Both the position numbers and the translations under genes were made by a program. Below the pieces are notes generated by a model. That model saw nothing but the letters and a program-made list of their open reading frames with translations. It searched no databases and was not told the DNA's origin. From Carnobacterium_A antarcticum (GTDB lineage Bacteria; Bacillota; Bacilli; Lactobacillales; Carnobacteriaceae), in the NCBI RefSeq assembly GCF_042658365.1, contig NZ_JBHSQC010000015.1: a DNA stretch of 64,000 bases; one strand, written 5' to 3'. Numbering within the stretch: the first letter of the stretch is position 1; the number at the start of each line of letters is the position of its first letter. Of the stretch, positions 60,049 through 64,000 are shown piece after piece.

Positions 60049-61386
60049 ATGAAAACATTTATCCAAGAACACCATCAACAAGCTTGTCTTGAAACAATCA
60101 AAACGCTTATTGCTTATCCTTCCTATTTGAGAGAAGAATCGAAAAACCCTACTCCGTTTGGCCAAGACATTCAAGCCGTTTTGGAAGAGACACTTTCTAT
60201 CTGCAAAAATTTAGGTATGAAAACTTATCTTGATCCAGAAGGGTATTATGGATATGCAGATTATGGCGGCAGCAAAGAATCGCTAGCTATCCTGTGTCAT
60301 TTGGATGTTGTGCCGCCGGGTGATTTAAATTTGTGGGCAACAGATCCTTTTGAAGGTGTCGTCAAGAACGGAGCGCTTTATGGCCGAGGCTCACAAGACG
60401 ATAAAGGACCAGCAATGGCTGCTCTCTATGCCTTTAAAGCTGTCGTTGATTCTGGGGCGAAATTCAACAAACGCATTCGCTTTATTTTTGGAACCGATGA
60501 AGAAACCCTTTGGAGATGCTTAGATCGCTATAATGAAATGGAAGAAAAATCAACCATGGGCTTTGCGCCAGATGCTGAATTTCCATTAACTTATGCTGAA
60601 AAAGGGCTCTTACAAGTGAAACTGCATGGCTCTGGAGATGATCGCTTATCTTTAGATTGCGGCGAAGCTTTAAATGTTGTCCCCGGTTCAGCCAACTACC
60701 AAGGTTTTTTGACCAATAACTTGATCAAAGAGCTTCAACTATTAGGCTTTGATTACACAATGAATCAAAACACCTTATCCGTTAAAGGAAAATCTGTGCA
60801 TTCAAAAGATGCTCCAGAAGGTATTAATGCTATTGCCAGATTGGCAGCGGCTCTTGCTCCGCATACTAAGAATAAGGCCATAGCATTTATAAACGCTATG
60901 CTTAAAGAAGAGGCAAACGGACAGTCTCTTTTCGGTACGATCCAAGACGAGGATTCAGGAAAGCTGACGGTCAATTTAGCTACCTTAAAAATCGATCCAG
61001 AAGAAACAGTCATTGGATTAGACCTTCGCATTCCTGTTACTGCCGATAAGGAACAGCTCGTTAATGTACTCACCAAAACAGCTAATAAATACGATTTAGT
61101 TTATGAAGAATTTGATTACCTCTCTTCATTATATGTCCCTAAAGACAGCCGTTTAGTAACTACCTTGTTAGATGTGTATCGCGAAAAAACAGGTGATTTA
61201 TCTGACCCGCTGGTTTCGGGAGGGGCAACTTTTGCTCGAACGATGGATAACTGTGTAGCTTTCGGTGCCGTCTTTCCAGATTCAGAAGTTACCTTTCATA
61301 TGCCAAATGAAAAGATGGCTTTGGATGATATTTATCGTTCAATGGATATCTATGCAGAAGCTATTTATCGTTTAGCTTGTCAGTGA
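60049..61386 (+). CDS. pepV: M20 family dipeptidase (PepV-like)
   Basis: 445 aa, cytosolic. Zinc ligands in HLDVVPPGD (about 84-92) and GRGSQDDKGP (about 115-124), catalytic Glu in TDEETLWRC (about 148-156), then DAEFPLTYAEKG; the last His ligand lies in the C-terminal THxMPNEK-like segment (FHMPNEK). Hydrolyses dipeptides. Follows the carrier gene by 45 bp with AGAGGT before ATG, so uptake and hydrolysis genes form one unit. Confidence 0.9.
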   Translation: MKTFIQEHHQQACLETIKTLIAYPSYLREESKNPTPFGQDIQAVLEETLSICKNLGMKTYLDPEGYYGYADYGGSKESLAILCHLDVVPPGDLNLWATDPFEGVVKNGALYGRGSQDDKGPAMAALYAFKAVVDSGAKFNKRIRFIFGTDEETLWRCLDRYNEMEEKSTMGFAPDAEFPLTYAEKGLLQVKLHGSGDDRLSLDCGEALNVVPGSANYQGFLTNNLIKELQLLGFDYTMNQNTLSVKGKSVHSKDAPEGINAIARLAAALAPHTKNKAIAFINAMLKEEANGQSLFGTIQDEDSGKLTVNLATLKIDPEETVIGLDLRIPVTADKEQLVNVLTKTANKYDLVYEEFDYLSSLYVPKDSRLVTTLLDVYREKTGDLSDPLVSGGATFARTMDNCVAFGAVFPDSEVTFHMPNEKMALDDIYRSMDIYAEAIYRLACQ

Positions 61387-61390
61387 AAGC

Positions 61391-61441
61391 AAAAAAACGG
61401 ATGATTCTCGCTGTTATTACACGAGAGTCATCCGTTTTTTT
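61391..61441. terminator. Bidirectional terminator between pepV and the tRNA cluster
   Basis: AAAACGGATGATTCTCG pairs with CGAGAGTCATCCGTTTT, with T runs on each strand. Confidence 0.92.
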
Positions 61442-61455
61442 ATTTGGTATTAAAA

Positions 61456-61527
61456 CTGGGCTAGCTGGATTCGAACCAACGCATAAGGGAGTCAAAGTCC
61501 CTTGCCTTACCGCTTGGCTATAGCCCA
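61456..61527 (-). tRNA. tRNA-Gln (UUG)
   Basis: Complete; anticodon loop CTTTGAC gives UUG. CCA not encoded. Confidence 0.95.
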
Positions 61528-61531
61528 TTAA

Positions 61532-61615
61532 TGGTGGAGGGGGGCAGATTCGAACTGCCGAACCCGAAGGAGCGGATTTACAGTCCGCCGCGTTTAGCCA
61601 CTTCGCTACCCCTCC
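61532..61615 (-). tRNA. tRNA-Tyr (GUA)
   Basis: Complete class II tRNA with long variable arm; anticodon GUA; CCA is encoded. Confidence 0.97.
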
Positions 61616-61657
61616 ATATTAAAAATAATACTTTATTAAAACCTTTAAAAGAATTAA

Positions 61658-61730
61658 TGCCGGCTAAAGGAGTTGAACCCTCGACCCTCTGATTACGATT
61701 CAGATGCTCTACCAACTGAGCTAAGCCGGC
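61658..61730 (-). tRNA. tRNA-Thr (CGU)
   Basis: Complete; anticodon loop ATCGTAA gives CGU. CCA not encoded. Confidence 0.93.
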
Positions 61731-61765
61731 ATAGGCCATTCAAGTAAACGTTTGTTGAAAAAAAC

Positions 61766-61825
61766 TGACCCGTACGGGATTCGAACCCGTGATACCGCCG
61801 TGAAAGGGCGGTGTCTTAACCACTT
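61766..61825 (-). tRNA. tRNA-Glu (UUC), 5' part lost in gap
   Basis: Anticodon loop CTTTCAC gives UUC. The 5' acceptor strand lies in the N run. Confidence 0.9.
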
Positions 61826-61835
61826 NNNNNNNNNN
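61826..61835. other. Scaffold gap (10 N) within tRNA-Glu
   Basis: Placeholder-length gap; missing length unknown. Confidence 0.95.
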
Positions 61836-61865
61836 ATAGGCTTTTCATTCTTAAGCACAAGATTG

Positions 61866-61894
61866 ATTATATAAAGAATTTCATAAAATGTAAA
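61866..61894 (-). promoter_or_regulatory. Strong promoter facing the tRNA cluster
   Basis: TTTACA (61889-61894), 17 nt, TATAAT (61866-61871), pointing left across the gap. Confidence 0.75.
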
Positions 61895-62034
61895 GGGAGA
61901 ACTGCCTTTTCATAGAATTTTTAATCATTTTTTCATTTTTATGCAGTATATTACATATTTCACCTTGCAGCTCACCTTCTTTTTTTAAGAAAAACTACTC
62001 TAATATGGTTAATTAGAGCAGTTTCTTAAAGATG

Positions 62035-62313
62035 TTATTTCGCTTCTATATCTGCATATTTTTCTGGTTTTCTTTCAAACAAAGTTTTGGCATACGGACA
62101 AAGAGGCACGATTTTTTTATTTTCATTGCGCATTTCTTCAACTACACGATCAACCAATTGTGCTGCAATACCTTGTCCTCGTAAAGATGGATCTACAAAC
62201 GTATGATCTAAAATAACTTTATCTTCACCTGATGGCACATAAGTTACTTCAGCTAACATTTTTCCTTTTTCGTCATTTTTATAAAAACGATTTCCAGATT
62301 TTTCGAATTCCAT
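62035..62313 (-). CDS. Small GNAT-type N-acetyltransferase (YjdJ-like)
   Basis: 92 aa. Single short acetyltransferase domain of the Acetyltransf_CG type: HTFVDPSLRGQGIAAQLVDRVVEEM (split: HTFVDPSLRG then QGIAAQLVD, about 41-59) is the acetyl-CoA-binding part; the C-terminus has CPYAKTLFERKPEKY. Substrate unknown. AAGGAAG precedes ATG. Single gene. Confidence 0.85.
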   Translation of the reverse strand: MEFEKSGNRFYKNDEKGKMLAEVTYVPSGEDKVILDHTFVDPSLRGQGIAAQLVDRVVEEMRNENKKIVPLCPYAKTLFERKPEKYADIEAK

Positions 62314-62418
62314 TTTTTCACTTCCTTCGCCTGACTTATTAGTAAATTACCTTCTCATTATAACATTAATATCTTGCTAGCATTTAGTATATCAAATTAT
62401 TTTAAAATTGAACAACCT

Positions 62419-63408
62419 TCAGATACGCAGCGCAATTTTCCCTACTTGTTGTCCCTTTTCCAAATAATCAAATGCTTTTTCATATTCATCCCATTCAAAT
62501 ATACTATCGACGACAGGGTGAATTTGATGTGTTTCAATGAAGTTTAACATTTCTTGATATTCTTCTGCGCTTCCCATCGTTGTGCCTTTTAACGTATATT
62601 GTCCATAGAAAAATTCTCTTAAATTAAATTCAATGGTGTCTCCTGTGGAAGAGCCGATCAGCACCATTGTACCACCTTGACGCAGTTGCTTCATCGATTG
62701 ATGAAACGTAGCTGCTCCCACAGTTTCAATGACCACATCAACTTTTTCGTTATCCAATGCCTCATCCCAATTTGTCTCGCTTTGAATACCTTTATCGGCT
62801 CCTAGTTTTTCTGCTTGCTTTAATTTTTCCGCCGAACGAGAAGTCACGTAAACCTTCGCACCAGCCGCTTTAGCAAATTGCAGCAAAAATGTTGCTACTC
62901 CGCCACCGATACCCGGAACTAAAACAGACGTCCCTTCTGTAACATTTCCTTTTGTAAATAAAGCTCGATAGGCTGTTAATGCAGATAACGATAATGTTCC
63001 AGCTTCTTCCCATGATAAAAATTCAGGCTTCAGCGCAATATTTTCAATAGGCAAAATGATTTCTTCAGCGAAGGTGCCATGGACAGGATTGCCAAGTATT
63101 TTAAAGTCAGGAGGAGCAGCATCTGTTGCTTCATGCCAGTTTAAGCCTGGATTGATTATTACTTCGTCTCCAACTTTAAACTGCTGTACATCTGCGTTTA
63201 TTTCGCTAATAACTCCTGTTCCGTCAGACCCAATGACTAAAGGAGCTGCTGACGCTTCATGTTGCGCAACTGTAAATAAATCGCGATGATTTAAGCCGAC
63301 CATTTTCATCTTCACACGAACTTCATTTGATTGTAAAGAACGGCTTTCCCATTCTTCCAAATGCAAACCTGCCATCCCTTTTTGATTTTTATGCACTAAT
63401 GCTTTCAT
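62419..63408 (-). CDS. Zinc-type alcohol dehydrogenase-like / quinone oxidoreductase family protein
   Basis: 329 aa, MDR superfamily. N-terminal GroES-like domain with GLNHRDL (about 34-40) and GSDGTGVI; Rossmann motif GIGGGVATFLLQFAKA (about 166-181). The structural-zinc cysteines are missing, so it belongs to the zinc-free quinone-reductase side. Substrate unknown. AGGAGAGG precedes ATG. Single gene. Confidence 0.85.
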   Translation of the reverse strand: MKALVHKNQKGMAGLHLEEWESRSLQSNEVRVKMKMVGLNHRDLFTVAQHEASAAPLVIGSDGTGVISEINADVQQFKVGDEVIINPGLNWHEATDAAPPDFKILGNPVHGTFAEEIILPIENIALKPEFLSWEEAGTLSLSALTAYRALFTKGNVTEGTSVLVPGIGGGVATFLLQFAKAAGAKVYVTSRSAEKLKQAEKLGADKGIQSETNWDEALDNEKVDVVIETVGAATFHQSMKQLRQGGTMVLIGSSTGDTIEFNLREFFYGQYTLKGTTMGSAEEYQEMLNFIETHQIHPVVDSIFEWDEYEKAFDYLEKGQQVGKIALRI

Positions 63409-63607
63409 TTGATCACCTCTCCTTAAGTTTAAACTAAGTATACCGTTAACTTGTTGAAGTTACAAAAAAACGCTACAAAAGCCTATAGAGGCTTGTCTTT
63501 TTGTCCAAGTCTTATAAGTTCAGATCTTATAAGTTCAGAAGAGATAATCGTACAGATAAAAAGGTATTTCAAAGAATTCTAACTCATACTTCGTTAGCAA
63601 AAGTGTG

Positions 63608-63742
63608 GATTTAAACATTCTTACGATACTCAAAAAGGGTTTGCGTACCTTATGTACGGAGATTTAAGCTCCTTAAGGTACATAAAAGAGGTTTGCATAC
63701 CATATCAATAGAAGTTTAGTGCCCTTAAGGTACTCAAAAGGG
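63608..63742. repeat. 52-bp hairpin repeat, locus B (one partial and two full units)
   Basis: Full units start at 63639 and 63691 (GTTTGCGTACCTTATG... and GTTTGCATACCATATC...), preceded by the last 31 bp of another unit. Each has TACCTTA/TAAGGTA-type arms. Same unit length and orientation as 41314-41417. The rest of the 63409-63785 spacer has a short direct repeat TCTTATAAGTTCAGA near 63510-63540. Confidence 0.85.
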
Positions 63743-63784
63743 ATTTAGGTCATATACTTTTATATCATTAACGTATTGAAGACA

Positions 63785-63823
63785 CAAAAAAAGCCACATC
63801 CCATTAAGAGATGTGACTTTTAT
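63785..63823 (-). terminator. Terminator of the right-hand tRNA cluster
   Basis: On the minus strand AAAAGTCACATCTC pairs with GGGATGTGGCTTTT, followed by T. Confidence 0.88.
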
Positions 63824-63838
63824 TTAGTGTTTATTTTA

Positions 63839-63911
63839 AGCCACTTGCCGGAATCGAACCGGCGACCTCTTCCTTACCATGGAAGCGCTCTACCAGCTGA
63901 GCTAAAGCGGC
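63839..63911 (-). tRNA. tRNA-Thr (GGU)
   Basis: Complete; anticodon loop ATGGTAA gives GGU. CCA not encoded. Confidence 0.95.
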
Positions 63912-63943
63912 AAGAATAGACATCGTTAAACAAAAAAAAAGAA

Positions 63944-64000
63944 CTCCGCAAGCAGGATTCGAACCTGCGACATCATGATTAACAGTCATGCGCTCTACCA
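63944..64000 (-). tRNA. tRNA-Asn (GUU), 5' end outside window
   Basis: Anticodon loop CTGTTAA gives GUU. The gene runs off the right edge. Confidence 0.94.

Overview
The window looks like a low-GC Firmicute of the order Lactobacillales, most likely Carnobacterium or a close relative. The support is gene content and order (cdaA-cdaR-glmM, copY-copA-copZ, a mannitol PTS with an MtlR-type regulator, birA-bioY), strong AGGAGG ribosome sites, many TTG/GTG starts, and tRNA genes mostly without an encoded CCA. It is draft sequence: there are three N runs (7524-7670, 58203-58212, 61826-61835), two of which cut tRNA genes. No phage, transposase, plasmid functions or CRISPR array were seen, so this reads as core chromosome with accessory pieces.

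Layout. 1-3916: mannitol regulator mtlR (left end outside the window) and a mannitol PTS permease with two EIIB domains. 4332-7453: glmS and a carboxyethylornithine synthase. 7674-9710: NhaC-family carrier under a lysine riboswitch. 9893-15554: NmrA-like oxidoreductase, lipoprotein, DUF421, YrhK, AI-2E and VanZ membrane proteins. 15718-23680: cell-surface and envelope genes (Ig-like surface protein, 5'-nucleotidase, YpuA-like protein, lipoprotein), with a HAD phosphatase and an MFS carrier. 23989-28606: HAD hydrolase, OYE-type oxidoreductase, P-loop kinase, orphan peptide-type ABC permease pair. 28692-32580: alpha-glucoside PTS, GH4 hydrolase and RpiR regulator. 32993-37716: zinc-binding lipoprotein with a Zur box, deaminase, glucose dehydrogenase, guanidine-riboswitch SMR exporter pair, Ogt, acetyltransferase. 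38178-41241: birA-bioY and a lone TrpX-like lipoprotein behind a four-arm attenuator. 41560-44733: copper operon. 45191-54051: TetR regulator with a possible transporter remnant, small envelope proteins, speG, S66 peptidase, YibE/F pair, ThrE-type exporter pair. 54275-57714: c-di-AMP synthase module with glmM. 57876-64000: tRNA/5S clusters around a YfcC carrier, a dipeptidase, a small acetyltransferase and an alcohol-dehydrogenase-like gene.

How parts fit. glmS and glmM supply amino sugars to the wall, and cdaA/cdaR link that to c-di-AMP and turgor. Many transcription units carry readable control sites: lysine and guanidine-I riboswitches, BirA, Zur and CopY operators, cre-like sites, and NagR-like boxes around the glmS promoter. 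The least explained structures are (a) the attenuator and 25-codon leader ORF before the TrpX-like gene (40895-41241), which does not fit the T-box consensus, and (b) a 52-bp hairpin repeat in tandem at two distant intergenic sites (41314-41417 and 63608-63742), with a differently sequenced 51-bp analogue at 26010-26110.
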